A DNA stretch of 64,000 nucleotides from Olavius sp. associated proteobacterium Delta 1 (lineage in GTDB: Bacteria > Desulfobacterota > Desulfobacteria > Desulfobacterales > JAFDCJ01), in the NCBI GenBank assembly GCA_902749685.1, contig CACVKW010001488.1, positions 1 through 64,000 of the forward strand. The letters are read 5' to 3'. A program made the position numbers and the translations under genes. Numbering within the stretch: the stretch's first letter is position 1; every line of letters begins with the position of its first letter. The notes below the pieces were generated by a model. It saw only the letters and a list, made by a program, of their open reading frames with translations, was not told where the DNA came from and searched no databases. Of the stretch, positions 24,565-32,986 are shown piece by piece.

Positions 24565-25764
24565 ATGCCCCGCAACTCGACCTATAACATATTGATGTAT
24601 TCCCACGACACCTATGGTCTCGGACATATTCGCAGGACCATGGCGATCGCAGCCCATTTATTGGGACCCCGCATCAATATATTGATTCTGACGGGTTCGC
24701 CCATCGCCGGTCGATTTTCATTTCCGGAACAAATTGATTTTGTCCGGATCCCGGGGATGATTAAAAAGACCAACGATGAATACCTGCCGCTTTCCATTAA
24801 GATCAATGTGCGGCATGCCCTGGATATTCGAAAAAACATTATCACGGCCACTGCTAAAACCTTTCAACCCCACCTATTTATCGTGGACAAGGAACCTCTG
24901 GGACTGAAAAAAGAGGTGCTGCCCACATTGCAATGGCTGCGGCGCTGCCGACCCGACACACGATCTATTCTCGGGCTGCGGGATATTATGGATGATGCCG
25001 AGTCCGTAAAAAAAGACTGGCAGGAAAAACGTGTCTACCAGCACCTCGAAAAGCTCTACAGTGAAATCTGGATTTATGGAATTCAGGATTTTTATGACCC
25101 GATCAAGGAGTATGAAATTTCCGATGCCATCAGCCGGAAAATACATTTTACAGGTTATATTCCCCGGAAAATACCCGGCAAAGATGCTGTGCGTCACGTT
25201 AAAAAAGAGATCGGTCTCAAGAAAGGCGAAAGACTGGTCGTGGTTACCACCGGTGGCGGCGGGGACGGCTACCGGGTCATGGATACCTACCTGACTGCCC
25301 TTGAAAATTATCACAGCAGCCTGCCGGTTATGAGTGTCTTGATCACAGGTCCATTTATGCCGAAGCAGGAACGGCGTGATGTTTTTAGACGCGCCAGGAA
25401 ACTGGGATTGCGGACCTACCATTTTTATCGCCAGATGGAGAAAATATTTGCTGCAGCCGATATCGTCATCAGTATGGGGGGCTACAACACCCTGTGCGAA
25501 ATCCTGGGCCAGGGAACCCTCAGTCTCGTCATCCCGCGGGAAACACCCCGTCAAGAGCAAATTATTCGTGCCCGGGCCTTCCATCGACAAAATCTGGTTG
25601 ATTACATCCCCTGGGATGAATTTTCTCCCGCTCTTTTACACGAAAAACTGATCGCGCTCCTGCAAAATCCCGAACCCTACCACAACGCCATCTCCCGGTT
25701 CCGCTTGACCGGCATCGCAACCATGCAACAGCGCCTGCGTGAATTCAGGTGCAACAAGTTATGA
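24565..25764 (+). CDS. MurG-like (COG4671-type) glycosyltransferase
   Basis: Predicted GT-B glycosyltransferase of 399 aa, related to MurG and to the COG4671 predicted glycosyltransferases. The acceptor loop near the N-terminus is YSHDTYGLGHIRRTMAIAAH. The C-terminal donor site shows VVTTGGGGDGYRV, then SMGGYNTLCEILGQGTLSLV and ETPRQEQIIRARAF, the usual glycine-rich loop and ribose/diphosphate-binding residues. It begins a plus-strand cluster and its stop overlaps the next start (ATGA). Two paralogues, more like each other than this one, lie at 31826 and 33755. Sugar and acceptor are unknown; a secreted or surface glycan is suggested by the neighbours. Confidence 0.82.
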   Translation: MPRNSTYNILMYSHDTYGLGHIRRTMAIAAHLLGPRINILILTGSPIAGRFSFPEQIDFVRIPGMIKKTNDEYLPLSIKINVRHALDIRKNIITATAKTFQPHLFIVDKEPLGLKKEVLPTLQWLRRCRPDTRSILGLRDIMDDAESVKKDWQEKRVYQHLEKLYSEIWIYGIQDFYDPIKEYEISDAISRKIHFTGYIPRKIPGKDAVRHVKKEIGLKKGERLVVVTTGGGGDGYRVMDTYLTALENYHSSLPVMSVLITGPFMPKQERRDVFRRARKLGLRTYHFYRQMEKIFAAADIVISMGGYNTLCEILGQGTLSLVIPRETPRQEQIIRARAFHRQNLVDYIPWDEFSPALLHEKLIALLQNPEPYHNAISRFRLTGIATMQQRLREFRCNKL

Positions 25765-27020
25765 GCCTAGCCAAACGACCGGTTCTGGGGATGATCCTGA
25801 AAGGATATCCCCGCATTTCCGAAACCTTCATCTCCAATGAAATACGCCTGCTGGAACAAAGCGGTTTTGAGATTCACCTGTTTTCCATGCGGCAGCCCCG
25901 GGAGAAATTTTCCCACGACAGTGTCAAACAAATCCGGGCAGGGGTCGATTACCTGCCTGAAACCCTGATAAAGCCTCTGCCGCGGCTGGTGTACCACAAT
26001 CTTTGTCTGGCCGCCAAAAATCCGGGAATTTATGGTGCCGCACTTAAGACGGCCTACCGTAGATTTTTAAGAACTCGAAAATCTGCCACCCTAAAGCATC
26101 TGCTGCAGGCCGGCTATCTGGTACACCGTCTGCTGCCTGAGCGCCGGGTGACGCATCTGCACGCTCATTTTGCCCATTCTCCGACCTCGGTTGCCATGTT
26201 CACCAGTCGATTGACCGGCATACCGTTTAGTTTTACGGCCCATGCCAAAGATATCTACACCTCGGACCCCAGGCAAATTCGCGAAAAAATCGGACTGGCC
26301 CGATTCGTGGTCACCTGCACTGAGTACAATAAAAAGCATCTTCGTGAACTTTCCGATGGACACTCAACCCCGATCCATCGCAATTATCATGGAATCGATA
26401 TCCGGCTTTTTTCCGCTAAAAATGAAATACCCCAAATGCCGGTCCCGCCCTATCAGATTCTGACCATTGCCCGTCTAACCGCCAAAAAAGGCTTGCCCAC
26501 GATATACAAAGCGTTGCGAATCCTTTGTGATCAGGGGGTATCCGTGCACCACACCCATATCGGCGGGGGTGAAGATGGTCAAAAAATTATGTCGCTGGTC
26601 AAGGACCTGGCCCTGGGATCCGTGACCCAGCTGCTGGGAACCCAGCCCCACCAGGTGGTTTTGGAGCACTATAAAAATGCCGACCTTTTTGTGCTGGGCT
26701 GTGAAGTGGCTCCCAATGGTGATCGGGACGGCATCCCCAATGTGTTGATGGAGAGCATGGCCATGGGGCTACCGGTGATTGCGACCCATATCTCGGGTAT
26801 ACCGGAGCTGGTCGAAAATGAAAGAACCGGTCTGCTGGTGCCCCCCGGCCAGCCGGATAAACTGGCAGCGAGCATGCTGCGCATGCTGACCGATGAGGAG
26901 TTGAGAAACCGGGTCACTGCGGCAGGCAAACAGTGCGTGGCGCGGGAATTTGACAACCGGCAGCTGATCCAGGAGCTGGCGGAGGTCTACCGGCATGAAG
27001 GCATCGGGCAAAGAGCATAG
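25761..27020 (+). CDS. GT4 family glycosyltransferase
   Basis: Retaining GT-B glycosyltransferase. I use ATG 25761, whose ATGA overlaps the previous stop; the frame also offers GTG 25749. N-terminal acceptor domain: LGMILKGYPRISETFISNEI, typical of WcaL/ExoL-type GT4s. THLHAHFAHSPTSVAMF is the conserved His-rich core, and the C-terminal E-x7-E region is GIPNVLMESMAMGLPVIATH, followed by GIPELVENERTGLLVPPG. Length 420 aa. The C-terminal residues (EGIGQRA) and the TAG stop are read from a GGGCAAAGAGCATAGGGC spacer repeat, so the natural end was probably altered. Role: sugar transfer in exopolysaccharide or capsule assembly, inferred from family and context. Confidence 0.88.
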   Translation: MSLAKRPVLGMILKGYPRISETFISNEIRLLEQSGFEIHLFSMRQPREKFSHDSVKQIRAGVDYLPETLIKPLPRLVYHNLCLAAKNPGIYGAALKTAYRRFLRTRKSATLKHLLQAGYLVHRLLPERRVTHLHAHFAHSPTSVAMFTSRLTGIPFSFTAHAKDIYTSDPRQIREKIGLARFVVTCTEYNKKHLRELSDGHSTPIHRNYHGIDIRLFSAKNEIPQMPVPPYQILTIARLTAKKGLPTIYKALRILCDQGVSVHHTHIGGGEDGQKIMSLVKDLALGSVTQLLGTQPHQVVLEHYKNADLFVLGCEVAPNGDRDGIPNVLMESMAMGLPVIATHISGIPELVENERTGLLVPPGQPDKLAASMLRMLTDEELRNRVTAAGKQCVAREFDNRQLIQELAEVYRHEGIGQRA

Positions 27021-27297
27021 GGCACAGAGCATCGGGAATGTCTATGTCAAATAATATAGCAGAAGGTTCAGGCTCATCCCATAAAAAAGAATCCAGCAAT
27101 TTCCTAAATATCGCCCGTAGGTCAACATTTGAAAATGCGAATGCTCTTATATTATTTGAAATGAGAAAGCTAATTAACCTGGAGCAACGTGATGACCTCT
27201 TGACGAGATTGAACATTCTCTGTCGACAAATTACCAGTTTTATAAAATCTTTAAAATAGAGGCTTTTCACTATGCCCTCTGCTCTCTGCGCTCTGCC
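27006..27297. repeat. Facing GGGCAnAGAGCATAGGG repeats around a truncated gene
   Basis: Left block 27006-27035 (GGGCAAAGAGCATAGGGCAC and AGAGCATCGGG). Right block 27271-27297 in reverse orientation (TATGCCCTCTGCTCTCTGCG, then CTCTGCC). They enclose the truncated four-helix-bundle gene, echoing the layout at 7608-7855. The same family recurs at 50734-50880. Confidence 0.7.
27038..27259 (+). pseudogene. N-truncated four-helix-bundle (23S rRNA IVS-type) protein
   Basis: The 73-aa frame carries the diagnostic middle and end of the four helix bundle / 23S rRNA intervening-sequence protein family (Pfam four_helix_bundle, S23): NIAEGSGSSHKKESSNFLNI, then a helix with STFENANALILFEMRKLINL and a terminal helix ending FIKSLK. 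Intact members have about 40 more residues at the N-terminus, including the first helix and a serine-rich IPSNIAEG context. Here the gene begins directly at SNNIAEG next to the left repeat, so the first helix is missing. Family members were first noted inside IVS elements of rRNA genes but are widespread as single genes; function is unknown. Confidence 0.7.
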
Positions 27298-27313
27298 AGC
27301 CAGCAACAGACAG

Positions 27314-28450
27314 ATGCCTTTAACTCGGCGCCCATTGCGAATTGCTTTTTATGCCCCATTCAAACCCCTGGATCACCCGCATCCCTCCGGCGATCTGGTA
27401 ACGGCCAGCGGGATATTCGATTTCCTGGTGCAATGTGGCCATCAGGTATATCCGGCAAGCCATTTGCGCTGTCGCTGGATTTACTGGAAACCCTGGTTGT
27501 GGCTGAAAATGATTTGGGAGAAAAGACAGGTTGCGCAACAGTTTTCTGACACTTCTGTTGATTTATGGCTCACCTACCACAGCTATTATAAAGCACCGGA
27601 TTTACTGGGTCCCACGGTCGCCGGAAAATTGAATATTCCTTATGTTATATTTCAGGGCATTTATTCCACCAAGCGCCGGCGCCAATTGACAGCCAAAGCG
27701 GGTTTTTATCTGAATAAAAAATCCCTTTGTGCCGCCAATCATGTATTCACCAACAAATCCGTCGATCTGCTCAATCTCAAACGCCTCTTACCCGAAAACC
27801 GGGTTACCTATGTGGCGCCGGGCATTATCCCGCATGATTTTTGCGCTGATGATCGTGCCAGGTCGCAACTGCGAAAACAATGGAATGTCGGGGATGAGCC
27901 GGTGATTTTTTCAGCGGCCATGTTCAGACCGGATGTTAAAACCGAAGGGCTGACCTGGCTGATTCGAGCCTGCGGCGAGCTATATCGACAGGGGCAAAAT
28001 TTTCGGTTGGTCATCGCCGGTGATGGCAAACAAAGAGAAAAACTCCAACAGCTGGCCGATGAACATGTGGGGGATCGAGTATTATTTTTGGGGAAAATAC
28101 CGCGCCAGGATATATATCGCTTTTACAGTGCCGCCGACATATTTGTTTTCCCGGGTATCAGAGAATCATTGGGCATGGTTTTTCTGGAAGCTCAATCCTG
28201 CGGGTTGCCGGTGGTGGCATTTAACAATGCCGGGGTTCCGGAAGCGGTGGCCGATGGTAAAACCGGATTGCTGGTGCCCATGTATGCCCTGGAGCCGTTT
28301 GTGGATGCCATCAGACGCCTGTTGGTCGATGAAAATCTGCGCCAACAGATGGGCTTTGCTGCGAAATCTTATGTGCGCGAATATCATGATTTAAATAAAA
28401 ATTATCGGGAACTTGAACTGGCGCTAAATGCAATTGTAAAAGGTCGATGA
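27314..28450 (+). CDS. GT4 family glycosyltransferase
   Basis: Retaining GT-B enzyme of 378 aa from ATG 27314. The frame also opens at ATG 27272, but those first 14 codons lie in a CTCTGCGCTCTGCC spacer repeat, so I reject that start. The N-terminus is LRIAFYAPFKPLDHPHPSGD, the middle YVAPGIIPHDFC, and the donor site includes FSAAMFRPDVKTEGLTWLIR, RVLFLGKIPRQDIYRFYSAA and the E-x7-E block GIRESLGMVFLEAQSCGLPV. It resembles WcaI/PimB-type GT4 proteins. It lies between the GT4 at 25761 and a histidine phosphatase, all on the plus strand and likely one glycan locus. Confidence 0.88.
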   Translation: MPLTRRPLRIAFYAPFKPLDHPHPSGDLVTASGIFDFLVQCGHQVYPASHLRCRWIYWKPWLWLKMIWEKRQVAQQFSDTSVDLWLTYHSYYKAPDLLGPTVAGKLNIPYVIFQGIYSTKRRRQLTAKAGFYLNKKSLCAANHVFTNKSVDLLNLKRLLPENRVTYVAPGIIPHDFCADDRARSQLRKQWNVGDEPVIFSAAMFRPDVKTEGLTWLIRACGELYRQGQNFRLVIAGDGKQREKLQQLADEHVGDRVLFLGKIPRQDIYRFYSAADIFVFPGIRESLGMVFLEAQSCGLPVVAFNNAGVPEAVADGKTGLLVPMYALEPFVDAIRRLLVDENLRQQMGFAAKSYVREYHDLNKNYRELELALNAIVKGR

Positions 28451-28556
28451 TAGTTTTTGCTTGACCGTTTTACCATTTCGGGATGAACTCCGAAAAAGTT
28501 CGCATCACGCCATGGCGAAAATTTTTTTATGATTTGTGGAATGGGAATATTATTTC

Positions 28557-29216
28557 ATGACCCGGATCCACCTCAGCGGTGAATATCCCAAAATGCATGA
28601 TCAATATAAGACAACCCGCTTTGGTCTGATTCGCCACGCTCAAACGGTCTGGAATCGGGGGAAAAAAATCCAGGGGCACAGCGACTCTCCGTTGACCGCT
28701 GACGGCGAAAAACAGGCCTCAAGCTGGGGGCAGATTTTATCACAGTTCTCATGGGACCGCATACTGGCAAGCGATGCCGGACGCGCTCTGGCAACCGCTG
28801 AAAGAATCAATGCCTTTTTGAAAATCCCGCTGACGATCGACTCCCGGCTCAAAGAGCAGGATTGGGGCCAATGGGAGGGCAAGACGGTCCGACAGGTCGA
28901 AGACGAAGCACGGCAGGTGCTGGATGAGCAGGTAAATTCCGGCTGGGGCTTTTGTCCGCCCGGCGGTGAATCTCGCCGCCGTGTATTGAAGAGAAGCCAA
29001 CTGGCATTGCAGGAAGCTGCCGAACGTTTTCCCGGCCAAAATCTACTGCTGGTAACCCACGAAGGAATCGTTAAAAGTCTGATCTACCATCTTTGCGGGC
29101 GTCAGTTTCTGCCCGGTGAGCCCGCGATCCTTAAATCCTATCAGCTTCACCGGTTGGTTTACGACAGCAGCGGGCTCCGAATAGAAGAAATAAATGCGCT
29201 GAGACTTGGTTCATAG
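28557..29216 (+). CDS. Histidine phosphatase family protein
   Basis: Cytoplasmic phosphatase of the phosphoglycerate-mutase-like superfamily. The catalytic RHG-type motif is LIRHAQTVWN (His is the phospho-acceptor). WDRILASDAGRALATAERI has the Ser/Arg substrate contacts, KEQDWGQWEGKT carries the acid/base Glu, and LLVTHEGIVKSLIYHL has the second catalytic His. ATG 28557 gives 219 aa; a GTG at 28536 and an ATG at 28593 are alternatives and no ribosome-binding site settles it. Similar enzymes remove phosphate from sugars or cobalamin precursors. In this position, between glycosyltransferase and deacetylase genes, a sugar-phosphate or glycan-linked substrate is a reasonable guess. Confidence 0.85.
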   Translation: MTRIHLSGEYPKMHDQYKTTRFGLIRHAQTVWNRGKKIQGHSDSPLTADGEKQASSWGQILSQFSWDRILASDAGRALATAERINAFLKIPLTIDSRLKEQDWGQWEGKTVRQVEDEARQVLDEQVNSGWGFCPPGGESRRRVLKRSQLALQEAAERFPGQNLLLVTHEGIVKSLIYHLCGRQFLPGEPAILKSYQLHRLVYDSSGLRIEEINALRLGS

Positions 29217-29347
29217 AGGGAGTTCCATTGGTATATAATCAGATAGAATTCCACAAATATTCACTATTCAATTTTCAATATTCACTCTGGTATACAGTGT
29301 CTATCCAGCGCTATCTTTTAACCCCGAACCCGGAACTTTGAACCCTA

Positions 29348-30088
29348 ATGCCATACCTGATGATTCATGACATCCGCCAAGAATATTTGAATTTGAATCT
29401 GGCTCGATACCGCTTGACCTTTGATGACGGGCTTTTTTCCCAGTACTATTATTATCCGCTGTATAATGATCACCCTGAGAAGTTAACATTCTTTATTGCC
29501 ACCTCGTTTGTCCGGCCCGGTCAAGCTCGAAGCATGTTTACCGGTGAATATATTCCTTATTTAAAACCGAAAAAATATATGTACCGCAGCTTTATCAAAC
29601 AGCAGTTCGATCACTTCATGACCATCGAAGAGGTTCAGGAGCTTGCGGCGAAGCCGAACGTGCAGATCGGTGTCCACAGCCATTTGCACGACGTCATCTT
29701 GACCCGCACTCACCCGCGCAAGAGAAAGCCTCTTAGCAAATGGAAACTGGAGCGGTTTCAGAATTCCCCCGAAATTGGCAGGCGGGACTTGAGCATCCGG
29801 TCCAAAATTGCTTTTCAGGGGTTTCATTTTCAGGAAGGTTTGCTTAGCCGCAGATCCAGCTCGGAATGGGAGGACTACATCAGATATGACACCGAACACT
29901 GCTTAAAATGGGTGGCCGACAACCTGGGGTTTACGCCTGAATTGTATTGTTTCCCGTTTAACGAGCACAATGAAAAACTAATAGCGATTCTCAAATCCTT
30001 CGGGCTAAATAAATTTTTTGGCGCCAGGCCGGGCAAAAACACCCAAGTGCTCGGCCGGCTAGATATTGACAGCCTGGTTGCTGATTAA
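29348..30088 (+). CDS. Polysaccharide deacetylase (NodB-like)
   Basis: Predicted CE4-type carbohydrate deacetylase of 246 aa, without signal peptide. RLTFDDGLFSQ places the NodB metal/catalytic aspartates at Asp26 and Asp27. VGVHSHLHD-like text appears as IGVHSHLHDV with His110, His112 and His114 as metal ligands. PELYCFPFNEHNEKL corresponds to the third motif. The region between 115 and 195 is longer than in simple NodB enzymes and rich in basic residues. Because it seems cytoplasmic it would act on a nucleotide- or lipid-linked sugar rather than on exported polymer. It follows the histidine phosphatase by 131 bp of spacer repeats. Confidence 0.78.
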   Translation: MPYLMIHDIRQEYLNLNLARYRLTFDDGLFSQYYYYPLYNDHPEKLTFFIATSFVRPGQARSMFTGEYIPYLKPKKYMYRSFIKQQFDHFMTIEEVQELAAKPNVQIGVHSHLHDVILTRTHPRKRKPLSKWKLERFQNSPEIGRRDLSIRSKIAFQGFHFQEGLLSRRSSSEWEDYIRYDTEHCLKWVADNLGFTPELYCFPFNEHNEKLIAILKSFGLNKFFGARPGKNTQVLGRLDIDSLVAD

Positions 30089-30190
30089 TTCATCTCTGTC
30101 AACCGCTGGGTATGACGTTCAACCCATAACGATTAACGCCGAACGGCGTCAAGCTCGGATTGAATAAACGACTTTGGTAGTCGAAAACTG

Positions 30191-30337
30191 ATGGAAATTA
30201 AAAAATACATCGTCACCGATTTAAAGACAGCCGTGGCAATAGAGGGCTTCTGGCAGACCCTTACCCTGCCGATAACCAAACACCGGGCCTTGTCCTACTG
30301 CCGCAATCCGCGGGCGGATGCGGATGATCCGGTTTAA
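30191..30337 (+). pseudogene. N-terminal fragment of a GNAT acetyltransferase
   Basis: ATG 30191 opens 48 codons ending at TAA 30335. The text LPITKHRALSYCRNPRADAD matches the N-terminal region of the intact acetyltransferase on the other strand nearby (APISLLRAKSQSKNPQGQPD in the 30637-31695 protein), the segment just before the first core strand. The rest of the domain is absent downstream. It reads as a decayed paralogue. Confidence 0.6.
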
Positions 30338-30560
30338 GAAATCTACGTTATCCAAGGCAACGGTAACCCAATCGCCTAACCCGGACGAGCCGGAAGTTTC
30401 ACTCATTCTTTTGATGCAGACGAAAAAAAATATTGCGGTTATCCAATTACTTTCTCAACTGCCCGCCGCGAAGCTGATTTTGAGGGCGGATGACCGTTTC
30501 CTGTTCTCTTACAATCGGGATCTGCTGCCTGCGGAAATTTCACAGCGCCTCACTCCTTGA
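30324..30560 (+). CDS. Small hypothetical protein
   Basis: A possible 78-aa product overlapping the acetyltransferase fragment in another frame. It has TVTQSPNPDEPEVSLILLMQ followed by VIQLLSQLPAAKLILRADDR and a Pro/Glu-rich end. Its amino-acid make-up looks protein-like rather than random (buried strands alternating with charged turns), but there is no ribosome-binding site and I recognise no family. It could equally be part of the decayed region. Confidence 0.3.
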   Translation: MIRFKKSTLSKATVTQSPNPDEPEVSLILLMQTKKNIAVIQLLSQLPAAKLILRADDRFLFSYNRDLLPAEISQRLTP

Positions 30561-30636
30561 GAATTCCGAATCTCGAATGGCGAATCCTCCGGAGGCGATT
30601 CCACCCTGCGGCATTTGATATCCTGCGCTTGGCTTT

Positions 30637-31695
30637 CTAAGTAAAAGCCGTGTCACCATCACAATAGTTAAGCTCTATTTTTTTTGCCAGCCTTGCCAAG
30701 GGGCTGTCTGGGCTCCGGGGGTAGAACAGATACAGGCGCTTCTTTTTTTTTGCCCGCGACATCAATCCGGTTTGGTCTCCCCAAAAGTTTTTCAGACCAG
30801 CGGGAAATTCCAGTCGATCGGCTCGATATTCTTCGGCATATTTGATTGCAAAATAACCGGCAATAAAGTGGTCTTTAGAATCGTGAAAATAATAATCCAG
30901 AATCTTTATTGTTGTCCGGTGTTTACTGCGGGAGATGGATAAGAGCAGATAGCCTTTGCGGGTGATCCCATCCGGCGCAAATATCTCCAGGGGCACAAAT
31001 TCAAACAGGTCGCGAACCCGTGAGAAATAATAATGTTTAGCGTCCTGGCGGGCGTCGGGTCTGGAAACAACCCACGGGTTGCGGATCATCCAATTAATCG
31101 TTTTGATGTCACGCTGAAATGAGATGATTGAATCCTGTTGGTCAGCGGTCGTTGCCAATTTTTCGGTCAGCTGATTGACTGATTTCGATCTAAATTCCTT
31201 TTCCCGGGGTATTAGATTTTGAAGTGCGGTTGTCAACGCATCAGCGTTTTCCGGGTGCAGCCGATAGTAGGGTAATTCTGCGAGCTGTTGGAAACCCGTG
31301 CCGCGATAGACCCCGGCCGCTGCCTCGGTAATTCCGGTCGTAACCAGGTCAGCCTTTGTTTTTTGAATTTCAGCGACCAATCGTTTGCCATAGCCTTTGC
31401 CCCTGAACGCGGGCGCCAGATAAAACGTCACCAGCCAGTAAATTTTTGAAACGGTGTCTTTGTTTTTTATCAACCCCGGCAGCAGACCATGATAACCGCC
31501 GCAACGATTTCCGCAGAGTGCCACCAGCAAGGCAATGTCGTCCGGTTGCCCCTGCGGGTTTTTTGATTGTGATTTAGCCCTGAGAAGTGAGATCGGGGCA
31601 ACATCTGCAAAAATTGGATCGCTTAAGGAGCGGCGCGCAAATTCTCCAAGATCTTTTAATTTAATTTTTCTTATTTCGCTCTGATCGATATTCAA
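30637..31695 (-). CDS. GNAT family N-acetyltransferase, two-domain
   Basis: A 352-aa protein. The N-terminal half (about 1-160) is a GNAT domain: DIALLVALCGNRCGGYHGLL, then IYWLVTFYLAPAFRGKGYGK, where the Q/R-x-x-G-x-G/A acetyl-CoA loop is RGKGYG, and VYRGTGFQQL. The C-terminal half (about 190-352) is a second domain with GNAT-like strands (DLFEFVPLEIFAPDGITRKG, IKILDYYF) but without a clear acetyl-CoA loop. It sits alone on the minus strand among plus-strand glycan genes and convergent with the small ORF upstream. Acetylation of an amino sugar would fit, as deacetylases lie on both sides, but the substrate is not evident. Confidence 0.78.
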   Translation of the reverse strand: MNIDQSEIRKIKLKDLGEFARRSLSDPIFADVAPISLLRAKSQSKNPQGQPDDIALLVALCGNRCGGYHGLLPGLIKNKDTVSKIYWLVTFYLAPAFRGKGYGKRLVAEIQKTKADLVTTGITEAAAGVYRGTGFQQLAELPYYRLHPENADALTTALQNLIPREKEFRSKSVNQLTEKLATTADQQDSIISFQRDIKTINWMIRNPWVVSRPDARQDAKHYYFSRVRDLFEFVPLEIFAPDGITRKGYLLLSISRSKHRTTIKILDYYFHDSKDHFIAGYFAIKYAEEYRADRLEFPAGLKNFWGDQTGLMSRAKKKKRLYLFYPRSPDSPLARLAKKIELNYCDGDTAFT

Positions 31696-31825
31696 TGTTC
31701 TGCCTCAAGTTTAATATAAGATTCAGGTAATAAATCGCCTGTCTGATTGCGGATGACACATCCGAATAGAAAAATCAACAAATGGTTGACAATAAAGCCG
31801 AAGACATTTAGATGAACCTAATAAA

Positions 31826-32986
31826 ATGAAGATAATCCAATACTGCCAGCATGTCCTGGGCATCGGGCATTTATTTCGCAGCCTCGAAATATGCCGGGCG
31901 CTCTCCGAGCACGATGTAATTCTGGTCACCGGCGGTCCGCAGGTCGATACCGGTTTGCCGGAGCATGTTCGGGAAGTCCGCCTTCCCGATTTGCAGATGA
32001 ATCCGGAATTCAAGGGGCTTTTCAGTTCGCAAGAAAATAGCACCCTGGAGCAAGTTAAAGCGGATCGGCAAAACCGCCTGTTGGCACTTTTTGAGAGAGA
32101 AAAGCCGGATATTTTTTTGGTCGAACTCTATCCGTTCGGCCGCAAGGCCTTTCGTTTTGAACTCGATCCGGTGCTGCATGCACTGGCCGATCAAAGACTG
32201 CCTGCTTGTGGAGTTGTTTGCAGTGTGCGGGATATTCTCGTCGAAAAGGAAGATCAGTTCAAGCACGAATCGCGGGTGGTCAAAACCCTCAACGGATATT
32301 TTGATGCGGTGCTGGTCCATGCTGATCCCAACCTGGCGCAACTTAACGAAACGTTTGATCAGTTCGATGAAATTGAAATTCCCGTGATCTACACCGGCTA
32401 CATCGCCTCCAAACCGGAACCGGATGCCGCCCAAAACATTCGCCGGCAATTACAAATCGGGCCAGAGGAACTGTTGATCATTGTCAGCGCTGGCGGAGGA
32501 AATGTCGGCGCACCGCTTTTAGAAGCCGTGGTTCAGGCCTTTAACCGGCTGGCAGTCAGCAAAAAATGCCATCTGAAGGTTTTCAGCGGGCCTTTTTTGG
32601 CAAGCGGCGATTTAAGCGGCCTAAAGAAAATGGCCGGCCATAATGTGCAGATAGAGCAGTTTACTTCGGAGTTTCTGTCCTATCTGGCAGCTGCCGATCT
32701 TTCGGTCAGTATGGGAGGCTACAATACGACCATGAACATTCTGGCAACCGGGGTGCCGGCCCTGGTGTGGCCGTTTCCCCAGAACCGTGAGCAGCGGCTG
32801 CGGGCAGGGCGCCTGGCCAAAGCGGGAGTCTTGAAGGTGATTGAAGGCGAGGATCTTCACCCGGATCGCCTGGCCGGCCTGATGGGTCAGATGCTGGCAT
32901 CACGCAGTTGCCTGACCGGCAAGTATGATCTGGATGGCGCTGTTAATACGGCGAAGTGGATTGGAGCCATAGCAAATGCAGTATGA
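31826..32986 (+). CDS. MurG-like glycosyltransferase, paralogue A
   Basis: GT-B glycosyltransferase of 386 aa. The acceptor loop is CQHVLGIGHLFRSLEICRAL near residue 7; the donor domain has IIVSAGGGNVGAPLLEAV and SMGGYNTTMNILATGVPALV followed by PFPQNREQRLRAGRL. A conserved LVELYPFGRKAFRFEL block is shared with the gene at 33755, and the two proteins align along their whole length, pointing to duplication. Its last 11 bases overlap the start of the deacetylase gene. The group is related to COG4671 and MurG. Substrate unknown; role in making a surface glycan inferred from neighbours. Confidence 0.82.
   Translation: MKIIQYCQHVLGIGHLFRSLEICRALSEHDVILVTGGPQVDTGLPEHVREVRLPDLQMNPEFKGLFSSQENSTLEQVKADRQNRLLALFEREKPDIFLVELYPFGRKAFRFELDPVLHALADQRLPACGVVCSVRDILVEKEDQFKHESRVVKTLNGYFDAVLVHADPNLAQLNETFDQFDEIEIPVIYTGYIASKPEPDAAQNIRRQLQIGPEELLIIVSAGGGNVGAPLLEAVVQAFNRLAVSKKCHLKVFSGPFLASGDLSGLKKMAGHNVQIEQFTSEFLSYLAAADLSVSMGGYNTTMNILATGVPALVWPFPQNREQRLRAGRLAKAGVLKVIEGEDLHPDRLAGLMGQMLASRSCLTGKYDLDGAVNTAKWIGAIANAV

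Noticed and set aside
24874-25590. 238-codon minus-strand frame opposite the MurG-like gene
   Set aside because: The plus-strand gene carries clear donor-site motifs; the other is antisense text.
27272-27313. Upstream ATG of the second GT4 gene
   Set aside because: These codons lie in a CTCTGCGCTCTGCC spacer repeat; ATG 27314 directly precedes the family-typical N-terminus.
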